Shown piece by piece: positions 7,924-16,299 of a DNA stretch of 49,086 nt (its first letter is position 1; each line of letters begins with the position of its first letter). Location: NCBI RefSeq assembly GCF_003994475.1, contig NZ_RZNY01000031.1, forward strand, positions 11,102 to 60,187, given 5' to 3'. Position numbers and translations under genes: made by a program. Source of the stretch: Paenibacillus anaericanus (GTDB lineage Bacteria; Bacillota; Bacilli; Paenibacillales; Paenibacillaceae). Under the pieces are notes generated by a model. It saw only the letters and a program-made list of their open reading frames with translations, was not told the origin of the DNA and did no database searches.

Positions 7924-8348
7924 TATTTTTCATCCTCACTTATGCTCGTAATTATCGTCATTGTTGTTCCGATAACGGTCATGTAGACACCCAAATCAAA
8001 AATAACGGCTGAGGCAAGCTCCGTGTTCCCGAGCAGGGGCAGATCTACATAGGTAAATGTCTGTGTCAGGAAGGGAACATGGAATAAGAACGAAGCTGTT
8101 CCCGTAAGTACAGAGACAATAACGCCGCCAGCCGCCAGTTGGTTGAAATCGACAGGAATGATATCGCGCACCGTCTGCAGATCAAATGTAATGTAGAGGA
8201 GGACAAGGGCAGAAGAGGTAATCAGTCCCCCGATAAAGCCACCTCCCGGATTGTGATGCCCAGCGAACAAAATGAAAATCGAGAAGGTCATAATAATGAA
8301 CACTAATATTTTTGTTGAGGTCTGCAAAAATACATCGGTAAATTTCAT
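7923..8348 (-). CDS. mrpB: Na+/H+ antiporter subunit MrpB
   Basis: A 141-residue, four-helix protein. The glycine-rich FAGHHNPGGGFIGGLI segment is the diagnostic MrpB/DUF4040-associated motif, followed by FDLGVYMTVIGTTMTII. Its ATG overlaps the TGA of mrpA (ATGA) and has GGGAGGA upstream. It is a separate gene here, unlike Mrp operons where MrpA and MrpB are fused, so this is a group-1 type operon with seven genes. Confidence 0.93.
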   Translation of the reverse strand: MKFTDVFLQTSTKILVFIIMTFSIFILFAGHHNPGGGFIGGLITSSALVLLYITFDLQTVRDIIPVDFNQLAAGGVIVSVLTGTASFLFHVPFLTQTFTYVDLPLLGNTELASAVIFDLGVYMTVIGTTMTIITSISEDEK

Positions 8349-10738
8349 TGATCTTTCCTCCCTGCATGGCGAAGATTAATTAAAGTATAAATGCCTACTC
8401 CTGCAGCGAAGAGAACGACAATTTCGAGCATCGTATCGAAGGCTCGGAAGTCGACCAAAATCGCATTTACCATATTTTTTGCTCCAGCAAGTGTATATGA
8501 ATCTTTATAATATTCCGCAATCGGCACGAATAAATGATGTCCTTGCGCCGTAAGACCAATTAAAGTTAGCGTCAATCCGACGCCTACGGCAATGATGGCA
8601 TTACTAATGCGAAATTTCACGGGTGTCACATACTTGCTAACCTTCGGTAAGAAGTAGAAGCACAGAAGGAAAAGAGCCGTTGAAATCGTCTCCACGACAA
8701 GTTGTGTTAGTGCTAAATCTGGTGCGCGGAAGATAACGAAAAACAATGAAACGATATAGCCAATAACGCTTACGACAATAATCGAGATCAATCTGGATTT
8801 CGTGAATATCATGTAGATGGATGCCGCGACCATGGTGAAGCCTAACAAATATTCATAAAGCTCGATAGGAGCATTGTCAGAAAGATCAAGGACGAAAGCA
8901 TCCTGAAGAAACAGCGAACCCCCAACTATAACAATCAAAAATACGAAGAGGTAGGACAAGTAACGGGGAGAGGAACCGGTCATGTAGAATCTCGTGATCA
9001 TGCCAGAAATACGTTCCATGCCTACAAGTCCACTATCATAGGCTTGATTCAAACTGAATCTTGACGGTATGATTTCGTACATATTACGAAATTTATGGAA
9101 ATTTTTATAAAGCAGCGTTCCTAGAATGACAATGCCTATCGTCATCAGAAGTTCTGTATTGAGACCGTGCCATACGGATATATGAACATGCCATTCTTCG
9201 CCGTTCGCAAATGCTTGTGGCAGAATCGCTTTTACAGATGGTTCTAGCAGAGTAGACGCAATCCAATTCGGGAAGAAGAACAAGATGACAACGAGCGCAG
9301 CTAAGATCATCGGCGAAATGAGCATGCCTATGGGTGCCTCATGCGGCTTACGGTCCAGCCGCTTCGGCTGATAAGGGCCTGTGAACACCTTGAATATGAG
9401 AATCATGCAGTACACAAAGGTAAATATACTTGCGATCCAAGCGATAATCGGAATAACGATGAACCAGCTATCTAGGTTACGAGAAGTCATTAACACACCA
9501 CTAAAGAACATTTCCTTGCTTAAAAATCCACTAAACGGAGGAAGACCTGCCATTGAAAATGCACCGATCAAAGTTAAGGTGAATGAGACGGGCATGATAT
9601 GTATCAGACCGCCTAAGCGCCTGATATCCCGTGTCCCCGTCTCATGATCGAGAATTCCAATCATCATAAAGAGACAGCCTTTGAAGATCGAATGGTTAAT
9701 TAAATGGAAGATCGCCGCTACTGTAGCACCTGCAAATAGCAAAGAACTTCCGCTATATTGGCTATTGAGTGCAATGGAACCAATACCTAGCAACGTCATA
9801 ATTAAACCGATTTGACTGATGGTCGAGAATGCGAGCAATGCCTTAAGGTCACTCTGACGAACCGCCTTCAAGGAACCGATGAACAAAGTGATGAGTCCCG
9901 TGATGGTGATGGTCCAGAACCATTCCTGATGACCACCGAATATTGGAGTTAAACGGGCGACGAGATATACACCCGCTTTGACCATCGTAGCGGAGTGCAG
10001 ATAAGCACTGATAGGCGTAGGGGCCTCCATGGCGTCCGGCAGCCAGATATGGAAAGGGAATTGTGCTGACTTCGTAAACGCACCAAGAAGTATGAAGAAC
10101 ATCGCCGGAATAAAAAGCGAGTGCTGTGAAACTTGGTCGCTTAATGCGATTAACTCGCGAATGCTGAATGTCCCTGAGGCAACGTAAAGGATGATGAAGC
10201 CAAGCAGCATCGAGAATCCACCACTCATTGTAATGAACATCGATTTCTGAGCTCCGTAACGAGATCTTTTGCGATGATACCAGAAGGCGATAAGTAAGAA
10301 TGAGGATACACTAGTGAGTTCCCAAAATGCATATAACACAAGGAGGTTGTCTGAAAGAACAGATCCGAGCATCGCTCCCATGAACAGCATTAAGTAAGCA
10401 TAGAAGAGGTGCAATTTTTCCCTATCCATAGACATATAGTAGATGGAGTACAACACAACCAAGACGCCTATGCCTGTAATAAGCAATACAAACAGTAATG
10501 AGAGGCTGTCCAAATAGATAGTAAAATGGATATCCAGAGATGGAATCCATGGCACGGAATAGATCACAGGATCTAACGGTTGCTGCATGGAATAATAGCT
10601 TGCGAACAGGATAAGCAGCAGGGCGGGAATAACCATGACGAACCAACCGGTATGTATTTGATGTACATATTTATATAACAGAGGGATGAGAGGGACGGAG
10701 AAAAATGGGATCAGGATAGCCATGTGTAGTAGTGTCAA
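8345..10738 (-). CDS. mrpA: Na+/H+ antiporter subunit MrpA (NuoL-like)
   Basis: A 797-residue protein with about 20 membrane helices, the usual MrpA length. The start is TTG at 10738, with GGAGGAG five bases upstream, and the resulting MTLLHMAILIPF aligns with Bacillus MrpA MQLLHLAIL. Conserved elements include LYAFWELTSVSSFLLI (key glutamate), LGAFTKSAQFPFHIWLPDAMEAPTPISAYLHSATMVKAG (key TKSAQFPFH and HSATMVKAG), HETGTRDIRRLGG, and the C-terminal FRAPDLALTQLVVET and LVDFRAFDTM. It is the first gene of mrpABCDEFG and catalyses Na+(or K+)/H+ antiport with its partners for pH and sodium homeostasis. Confidence 0.95.
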   Translation of the reverse strand: MTLLHMAILIPFFSVPLIPLLYKYVHQIHTGWFVMVIPALLLILFASYYSMQQPLDPVIYSVPWIPSLDIHFTIYLDSLSLLFVLLITGIGVLVVLYSIYYMSMDREKLHLFYAYLMLFMGAMLGSVLSDNLLVLYAFWELTSVSSFLLIAFWYHRKRSRYGAQKSMFITMSGGFSMLLGFIILYVASGTFSIRELIALSDQVSQHSLFIPAMFFILLGAFTKSAQFPFHIWLPDAMEAPTPISAYLHSATMVKAGVYLVARLTPIFGGHQEWFWTITITGLITLFIGSLKAVRQSDLKALLAFSTISQIGLIMTLLGIGSIALNSQYSGSSLLFAGATVAAIFHLINHSIFKGCLFMMIGILDHETGTRDIRRLGGLIHIMPVSFTLTLIGAFSMAGLPPFSGFLSKEMFFSGVLMTSRNLDSWFIVIPIIAWIASIFTFVYCMILIFKVFTGPYQPKRLDRKPHEAPIGMLISPMILAALVVILFFFPNWIASTLLEPSVKAILPQAFANGEEWHVHISVWHGLNTELLMTIGIVILGTLLYKNFHKFRNMYEIIPSRFSLNQAYDSGLVGMERISGMITRFYMTGSSPRYLSYLFVFLIVIVGGSLFLQDAFVLDLSDNAPIELYEYLLGFTMVAASIYMIFTKSRLISIIVVSVIGYIVSLFFVIFRAPDLALTQLVVETISTALFLLCFYFLPKVSKYVTPVKFRISNAIIAVGVGLTLTLIGLTAQGHHLFVPIAEYYKDSYTLAGAKNMVNAILVDFRAFDTMLEIVVLFAAGVGIYTLINLRHAGRKDQ

Positions 10739-10868
10739 TGTTTCTCCTCCTTGTTCTGCATAACCAGCATTATTTTATTGACTAAATGTGATCATAATAC
10801 TCAAAGATAGAAACAACATTTAACTTTGTATGTACTTTTAGCAATCTTCGAATAAAGGTGGAATGTGC

Positions 10869-11522
10869 ATGATGAATACAGAAAGTATGGATGAATGCAT
10901 ATTAGTCTGTGTATATTATGGACCGAACGGTGAACGACTTATGCGTAGAGGTGGCAAAATTGCAAAAATGCTTAAGTGTCCACTATATGTTTTGACAGTC
11001 GACCCGCAACCGGAAGATGAGTGGGATATCGAAAAAACTCACTATATTTCAGTCTGGAGAAAAATCGCAGAAGAGATCGGGGCTGAATTGATAGAGAAAT
11101 ACAATGAGAAGCGTCCTATTGTAAAAGTCATATGTGATATAACGAAGCAAAAAAATGTGACGCAAATTGTGTTGGGGCAGACAGCACAGAGTCGCTGGGA
11201 GGAAATAACGAAGGGCTCCATTATTAATGAACTACTGCATAAACTTTCATTTGTCGACTTACATCTTGTTTCAGTTTCTCGTGAATTGGAGGTTCAAGAG
11301 GGCTTTTATGAAAAGGGGATCCGTGCTTACTTAATGGAAGTAAACGAAGGCCATAGGCTTTGCTTCAATCATACGTACCTAGATAAATACGAGGGGATTT
11401 TCTATAAAGAAGTAGGTACAGACTTCAATAATGGGGTCTTCAAGTTCATGATGGGCAATGAAATGGTCGAAGTACCCGTCATTGACGATCATGTTAAAGA
11501 TATTCATAAATCGATTAACTAA
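10869..11522 (+). CDS. KdpD-type universal stress domain protein
   Basis: A 217-residue soluble protein divergently placed next to the mrp operon. The start at 10869 is chosen for AAAGGTGG eight bases upstream; ATGs lie at 10863 and 10872. Residues 1-130 form a universal-stress-protein Rossmann fold (ILVCVYYGPNGERLMRRGGKIA; later IVLGQTAQSRWEEITKGSIINELLHK). The G-x-x-x-x-SRW-x-x-x-x-x-GS segment is the KdpD-associated nucleotide-binding variant. No histidine kinase domain follows; residues 140-217 are a tail of unknown function. A role in sensing cation or osmotic state beside Mrp is inference. In the 130-base divergent gap no convincing -35/-10 pair could be fixed for either side. Confidence 0.7.
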   Translation: MMNTESMDECILVCVYYGPNGERLMRRGGKIAKMLKCPLYVLTVDPQPEDEWDIEKTHYISVWRKIAEEIGAELIEKYNEKRPIVKVICDITKQKNVTQIVLGQTAQSRWEEITKGSIINELLHKLSFVDLHLVSVSRELEVQEGFYEKGIRAYLMEVNEGHRLCFNHTYLDKYEGIFYKEVGTDFNNGVFKFMMGNEMVEVPVIDDHVKDIHKSIN

Positions 11523-11628
11523 GATGCTCAATCTATTTTAAGTATGGGTAAAGGCTATTTGCTCTCTAAGCAGGAGAATCCCGTGCGGACATGGAATCAT
11601 TTTCATAGGGAGTTGTTCCCTCACTGAA

Positions 11629-12762
11629 ATGAGAATGGGCTGGGATATTAAGATGCAAGAATATGTGTTATCTAGTCAGGAAATTGTACGGTTGAAGCAT
11701 TATATTGCGCATAAACACCATGGTCTTGATCCAAAGCAACGGATAGCCATATTATCCGATGCAGTGCACCGAATTATTGAGAGCCGCCTGCCTTCTTTTC
11801 CAGATGAGGTGAAGAAGCAGGTCCGCTACGAGCTACTATTGAAGAATAGTGACTCACTCGTCATTCAGGTGGATGATGTGCTTAAACATTGCATGTCTCT
11901 GGATCTATACCAAGAGGATCTATTATTACCCTTATCTGAATGGACGTGCAGCAAATCGGCTCTACCCGTACAGGAGGAGGTAGTTCGAGATATCCTTCTT
12001 CGGTGGTCTCAGGAGCTATCGCCTAAAGTATCACTTCAAGCATTGGAGCAGGAGTGGGATCAATATGACCCTACCGTATGTATGGAGATTGCTGCAACGA
12101 GTGAACCTATCATTCCTTTTAAGTACAAAGATTGGTTCAATCAAAAGATATCTATTTCATTAGCTAGTTTCTTTGTGGTTGTTCTCGTAATCATGTTGAT
12201 TAACCATGTAGTGGATCAACAACCGTCTGCCTCCGTACAAATTGCAGATCCAATTCAAATGTTGGAATCTATAATCACTGAGTATGAGGAGCCTAAACTA
12301 GTCGATGGAATCCCTACAGAGCTCAAATATGTTGCTATAGATACCAAGCGTTTGCAACAATATTTACAGGATAAAAACTCAATTTTAGCCGAGGAACCCT
12401 ATTTGTCTGCGATTGTGGAAGCAAGCAAGAAATTCGATATTCATCCCCTCTTACTGTTTGCTATAACGGGACAAGAGCAGGGGTTTGTTAGAAAAGACAA
12501 TAAAAATGTAAAGGAAATTGCCAATAACCCCTTTAATGTATTTGGCAGTTGGGAGAGTTACAATACTACGATTGAATCATCTGCTGCCATCGCAGCGAAG
12601 ACCGTATTTAATGTTAGTAGTCGCCGCCCTGGTGCGAGTCATCCGATCCAGTGGTTAAATCAAACCTATGCCGAGGACCCGAACTGGTGGGAGGGAGTTA
12701 CTTGGTTTTTCGATGATATGAAGCGGAAAATTGAAGATGGATCTTTTGAGTGGCCCCAGTAG
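11629..12762 (+). CDS. One-pass membrane protein with lysozyme/glucosaminidase-like C-terminal domain
   Basis: 377 residues; the start is uncertain (ATG 11629, 11635 or 11653). Residues 1-170 are a hydrophilic domain I do not recognise. A single membrane helix spans about 174-195, followed by a linker. Residues about 255-377 resemble the lysozyme-like/glucosaminidase fold: PYLSAIVEASKKFDIHPLLLFAITGQEQGF places a candidate catalytic E283 where endo-beta-N-acetylglucosaminidases carry their glutamate, and NNPFNVFGSWESYNTTIESSAA matches the substrate-cleft region. The predicted topology puts this domain outside. A role in cell-wall turnover coupled to an intracellular domain is inference. A small AGGGA/TCCCT hairpin lies just before the start. 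Confidence 0.55.
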   Translation: MRMGWDIKMQEYVLSSQEIVRLKHYIAHKHHGLDPKQRIAILSDAVHRIIESRLPSFPDEVKKQVRYELLLKNSDSLVIQVDDVLKHCMSLDLYQEDLLLPLSEWTCSKSALPVQEEVVRDILLRWSQELSPKVSLQALEQEWDQYDPTVCMEIAATSEPIIPFKYKDWFNQKISISLASFFVVVLVIMLINHVVDQQPSASVQIADPIQMLESIITEYEEPKLVDGIPTELKYVAIDTKRLQQYLQDKNSILAEEPYLSAIVEASKKFDIHPLLLFAITGQEQGFVRKDNKNVKEIANNPFNVFGSWESYNTTIESSAAIAAKTVFNVSSRRPGASHPIQWLNQTYAEDPNWWEGVTWFFDDMKRKIEDGSFEWPQ

Positions 12763-12784
12763 TTTGCTACTAGGGGCTTTTTTT
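12753..12784 (+). terminator. Rho-independent terminator overlapping the stop codon
   Basis: GCCCCAGTAG pairs with CTACTAGGGGC (one bulged base) across a TTTG loop, followed by seven T. The upstream stem includes the TAG stop of the membrane protein gene. Confidence 0.8.
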
Positions 12785-12929
12785 ATCATGATTTCTCCCA
12801 ATTGAAATTAAAAGCTTTGAAGAGTATACTTTTTGAGGTATGCGAAATACCTTAAACATTAAATGATATCTCCCATAACGAGGGTGAATACATTTCTGGT
12901 ATGTATATATACAGATAGGGGGGACCAAG

Positions 12930-13277
12930 ATGCAACTCATTAATCAATCGGAAGTACAACGCAGGCTCGATATGCTCAAAGAGCAGGATCTATATATTCA
13001 TCTTGAGATGACTACGGGAGCATACGCCGCCCATAGAGATAGTTCTAAGCATCCAGCTGCAACCTTCATTACTAATGCTATCATCCGATATTCACATGGA
13101 TCGATTTCCGAAACCGGAGGACCTTATCGTGTCGGCCTGAAAATGAATGAAGGATGGATATACTCGGAAGGATTAACTCACTATGAAGAAACTGAGACGG
13201 ACAGATTGATCATGGCGGGCCATGACAGTCAGGGCAAGCTGATCGTATCTTTACAACTAAGTCCGCAGCCTTTCTAA
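12930..13277 (+). CDS. yojF: YojF family protein (DUF1806)
   Basis: 115 residues, matching YojF/DUF1806: it starts with a short helix (MQLINQSEVQRRLDML), then LYIHLEMTTGAYAAHRDSSKHPAATFITNAIIRYSHG and ends with a QGKLIVSLQLSPQPF-type strand. ATG is preceded by AGGGGGG. It sits directly before bshB2, the same order as yojF-yojG in Bacillus. Its role is not established; the conserved link suggests it assists bacillithiol synthesis or the BshB2 enzyme. In the 145-base gap before it, AGGTAT/ATACCT forms a small hairpin (12836-12852) that could be an operator. Confidence 0.85.
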   Translation: MQLINQSEVQRRLDMLKEQDLYIHLEMTTGAYAAHRDSSKHPAATFITNAIIRYSHGSISETGGPYRVGLKMNEGWIYSEGLTHYEETETDRLIMAGHDSQGKLIVSLQLSPQPF

Positions 13278-13301
13278 ATGAAAGAGGAGATGAGAGAAAC
13301 G

Positions 13302-13958
13302 ATGGAACAACATATTCTTGTTGTGCTACCACACCCGGATGACGAGGCCTTTGGATTATCGGGTACACTAGCCAAACATATACAGAATGGGGCCAAAGTA
13401 ACGTATGCCTGCCTAACTTTAGGAGAAATGGGCCGGAATATGGGCATACCCCCTTTTGCTAATCGCGTAACACTTCCGGAGATACGGAAGAAGGAGCTAG
13501 AAGAGTCATGCAACGCCATTGGAATACAAGATCTACGATTGCTTGGCTTTCACGATAAAACGATTGAATTTGAAGATAAGGAACAATTGGATAAACAGAT
13601 CGATGGCCTCCTGAAAGAGCTTAGTCCGTCACTGGTCGTGACTTTCTATCCAGGCTATAGCGTTCATCCTGATCATGATGCAACAGGGGCTGCTGTGATT
13701 CGCACGATTGCAAGATTACCCAAAGAGCAAAGACCAGTAGTTCACTGCATTGCTTTTGCCAACAATCTTGAGCAAAGCATTGGGAAACCTGATGTTAAAA
13801 ATGATGTGAAAGATATGTTGCAGATCAAGCTGGCTTCAATTCAGGCACATCGTTCCCAATTCCAGGCGGAAGAATTACTAGGTAGCAAGAAGTTAGGCGA
13901 TAAAGAACTCATTAATCGGTTTGGTACAGAACATTTCTGGACTTACAAATTTGAATAA
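13302..13958 (+). CDS. bshB2: Bacillithiol biosynthesis deacetylase BshB2 (YojG, PIG-L/LmbE family)
   Basis: 218 residues from ATG 13302; in-frame ATGs at 13278 and 13290 exist, and AGAGGAG at 13283-13289 fits none perfectly. Zinc ligands are in HPDDE (residues 11-15) and HPDH (122-125), the PIG-L/LmbE signature. The segment LGEMGRNMGIPPFANR and the closing ELINRFGTEHFWTYKFE are typical of BshB2. The enzyme deacetylates N-acetylglucosaminyl-malate to glucosaminyl-malate in bacillithiol synthesis (family knowledge). It is in an operon with yojF and is followed by a strong terminator. Confidence 0.9.
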   Translation: MEQHILVVLPHPDDEAFGLSGTLAKHIQNGAKVTYACLTLGEMGRNMGIPPFANRVTLPEIRKKELEESCNAIGIQDLRLLGFHDKTIEFEDKEQLDKQIDGLLKELSPSLVVTFYPGYSVHPDHDATGAAVIRTIARLPKEQRPVVHCIAFANNLEQSIGKPDVKNDVKDMLQIKLASIQAHRSQFQAEELLGSKKLGDKELINRFGTEHFWTYKFE

Positions 13959-13971
13959 ATAACATACGTAT

Positions 13972-14011
13972 AGAGCAGGTTATGGTGATGATCCATAATC
14001 TGCTCTTTTTT
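13972..14011 (+). terminator. Rho-independent terminator after bshB2
   Basis: AGAGCAGGTTATGG pairs with CCATAATCTGCTCT around a short TGATGAT loop, followed by six T. Confidence 0.9.
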
Positions 14012-14116
14012 CGTTTCATCATATTCGGTACTTCAACCAGAGTTTTGGGTAATACATAATAAGCCTTACTCATGATGGAAATAGATAAAAACATTAATTA
14101 TAAGGAGATGAGAGTT

Positions 14117-15058
14117 ATGAAAAAGAAAATAGTATTGGAAGAAGCGGCGTTACAAATCGTAAAGGATACGGCAAACCCTCCTTTTATATTTGAACTTGGA
14201 CCGGAGAAGGGGCGGGAAACCCTTGATTCTTTACAGTCAGATAACACACAAAAACTTCCTGTTGATATTCAAGATTTTGAGATGAAAAGAGACTCGGCTG
14301 AACCTGTGTCTGTAAGATTGGTTCGACCACAAAACGTACCCGGTAACTTACCCATCATTCTGTATATTCATGGCGCTGGATGGGTGTTTGGTAATGAACA
14401 TACGCATGATCGTCTTATTCGGGAACTGGCCGTTGGAGCACAAGCTTGTGTCGTATTTCCAAATTACAGTTTGTCTCCTGAGGTAAGGTATCCAACAGCT
14501 ATTGAAGAGATTTACGCAGTATTGAAGTGGGTTGCGGAACATGGTCAGGAGCATGGATTGGATTTAGGACGGCTTTATGTAGCAGGTGATAGTGTTGGCG
14601 GGAATATGACAGCAGCGATTACGTTACTTGCTAAGGAGCGCAAAGGGCCGACGATTCACAAGCAATTGCTATTCTATCCCGTAACTGATGCCGCATTTGA
14701 TACGGAATCTTATCATGAATTTGGAACGGGATATTACCTACGCCGCGATGGAATGCAATGGTTCTGGGATCAATACACTACAGATCCTTCTGAAAGAGCG
14801 CAAATTACGGCTTCACCGCTTCGTGCAAGTAAAGAGCAACTGACTGGATTGCCACCTGCCTTAGTAATTACTGCGGAGGCAGATGTGTTACGGGATGAAG
14901 GGGAAGCTTATGCTAATAAGCTCCGTGAGGCAGGAGTAGAAGTTACAGCAGCACGTTTTCAAGGAACAATTCATGACTTTGTCATGATTAATGCGTTAGC
15001 AGATAGTAATGCAACTAGAGGAGCCATTATGTTAGCAACCGCTTGGTTAAAAGAATAA
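14117..15058 (+). CDS. Alpha/beta hydrolase, hormone-sensitive-lipase-like (family IV)
   Basis: 313 residues from ATG 14117, which has AAGGAG nine bases upstream; an earlier ATG at 14072 lacks a site. The oxyanion motif HGAGW is at 85-89 (HGGGW in most of the family), the nucleophile elbow GDSVGGN at 157-163 (S159), the acid D256 in EADVLRDEGE, and the histidine H286 in IHDF. This is the full HSL-family catalytic set. It probably acts as an esterase on small esters or xenobiotics; substrate unknown. It stands alone between two terminators. Confidence 0.9.
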   Translation: MKKKIVLEEAALQIVKDTANPPFIFELGPEKGRETLDSLQSDNTQKLPVDIQDFEMKRDSAEPVSVRLVRPQNVPGNLPIILYIHGAGWVFGNEHTHDRLIRELAVGAQACVVFPNYSLSPEVRYPTAIEEIYAVLKWVAEHGQEHGLDLGRLYVAGDSVGGNMTAAITLLAKERKGPTIHKQLLFYPVTDAAFDTESYHEFGTGYYLRRDGMQWFWDQYTTDPSERAQITASPLRASKEQLTGLPPALVITAEADVLRDEGEAYANKLREAGVEVTAARFQGTIHDFVMINALADSNATRGAIMLATAWLKE

Positions 15059-15079
15059 TTTGGTGACGGTATGAGGTGA

Positions 15080-15107
15080 AGCTCAAGCACTTTGCTTGAG
15101 CTTTTTT
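15080..15107 (+). terminator. Rho-independent terminator
   Basis: AGCTCAAGCA and TGCTTGAGCT form a perfect ten-pair stem with a three-base loop, followed by a T run, just after the HSL-like hydrolase. Confidence 0.92.
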
Positions 15108-15202
15108 ACTGTCGGGATTGAAGTGATGGAGGACATCTATGAGTTCATGGCTAAGATGAGTATGGTATAGTAATGGTATGTTTTTCATAGGAGGAATGTG
15201 AA

Positions 15203-16141
15203 ATGAAATATCGTAGATTAGGTGGTAGTGGCCTAAAGGTTAGTGAGATTAGTTTGGGAAGTTGGCTTACATACGGTGGTTATGTTGAACGTGAAAATGC
15301 GGTGGATGCAATCAAGACGGCATATGATATCGGCATTAACTTTTTTGATACAGCGAATGTCTATGAGCAGGGAGCTGCGGAAGTACTATTAGGCGAAACG
15401 CTAAAGCTTTACCCACGGGAATCCTACGTGCTGGCTACGAAGGTGTTTGGCAAGATGGGTGAAGGTCCAAACGATAGTGGTCTATCACGCAAACACATCA
15501 TTGAGCAAGCAAACGCTAGTTTGAAGCGGCTCGGACATGATTATGTGGATCTATACTATTGCCACCGTCCAGATCCAGAGACTCCACTTGAAGAAACATT
15601 ACGCGCACTTGATGACCTCGTTCGTCAAGGCAAAGTATTGTACGTTGGCGTTAGTGAGTGGCAACCTTCTCAAATCGCAGAAGCGCTGCACGTTGCGGAT
15701 CGTTATCTACTAGACCGAATCGTCGTTAACCAACCGATCTACAATATGTTCAATCGTTATATAGAGAAGGAAGTAATACCACTTGGTGAGCGTTCCGGTA
15801 TTGGGCAAGTCGTATTTTCTCCCCTAGCACAGGGTCTATTAACAGGGAAATATTCATCCGTAACCGAAGTTCCTGAAGGAAGTCGTGCTGCGAAGCTAGA
15901 TGGGATGCGCAAAAACATTACCGAGGATAAAATCGCCAAGGTCCACGAGCTGGAGAAGATCGCTAAAGAACTTGAAATTTCCGTAGGTAACCTTGCACTC
16001 GCATGGATTCTGCGAAAAGCGAATGTCTCTAGTGCGCTAATCGGTGCTAGCCGCCCAGAGCAAGTGATTGAGAACGCTAAAGCCTCCGACATCGTGCTTA
16101 GCGAAGAGATCATTAATCAAATCGAAGAGATTTTGAAATAA
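15203..16141 (+). CDS. Aldo/keto reductase (voltage-gated potassium channel beta-subunit-like)
   Basis: 312 residues, normal for the family. ATG is preceded by AGGAGG. The catalytic tetrad is D49 and Y54 (FFDTANVYEQG), K80 (ATKVFG) and H121 (YYCHRPDP); NADPH-binding segments are FSPLAQGLLTGKY and GASRPEQVIENAKA. The CHRPDPETPLEETLRALD motif places it in the AKR group with potassium channel beta subunits and YghZ-like enzymes. It is monocistronic. A 51-bp piece of its 3' region reappears near 26.3 kb. Confidence 0.92.
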   Translation: MKYRRLGGSGLKVSEISLGSWLTYGGYVERENAVDAIKTAYDIGINFFDTANVYEQGAAEVLLGETLKLYPRESYVLATKVFGKMGEGPNDSGLSRKHIIEQANASLKRLGHDYVDLYYCHRPDPETPLEETLRALDDLVRQGKVLYVGVSEWQPSQIAEALHVADRYLLDRIVVNQPIYNMFNRYIEKEVIPLGERSGIGQVVFSPLAQGLLTGKYSSVTEVPEGSRAAKLDGMRKNITEDKIAKVHELEKIAKELEISVGNLALAWILRKANVSSALIGASRPEQVIENAKASDIVLSEEIINQIEEILK

Positions 16142-16198
16142 TTTATAGAATATCAGAGGAGAAGTGACCCTGCCTCTATTCTCACAATGCAATATAAA

Positions 16199-16226
16199 AG
16201 GACTTCTCTCGTGGAAGTCCTCTTTT
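16199..16226 (+). terminator. Terminator between convergent genes
   Basis: AGGACTTC (16199-16206) pairs with GAAGTCCT (16214-16221), flanked by A on the left and TTTT on the right. It may serve both the reductase and the convergent LacI gene. Confidence 0.7.
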
Positions 16227-16299
16227 ATGTGTCTATTTGCTTGCTGACAGTTAAGTAATGGATATATATCGTCTCTTGAGAAAAATAGTGCTTATATGA

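Noticed and set aside
11523..11628. Riboswitch (c-di-AMP or c-di-GMP type) before the lysozyme-like gene
   Set aside because: The leader is about 105 bases and lacks the conserved cores of either class; only a small five-pair hairpin is present.
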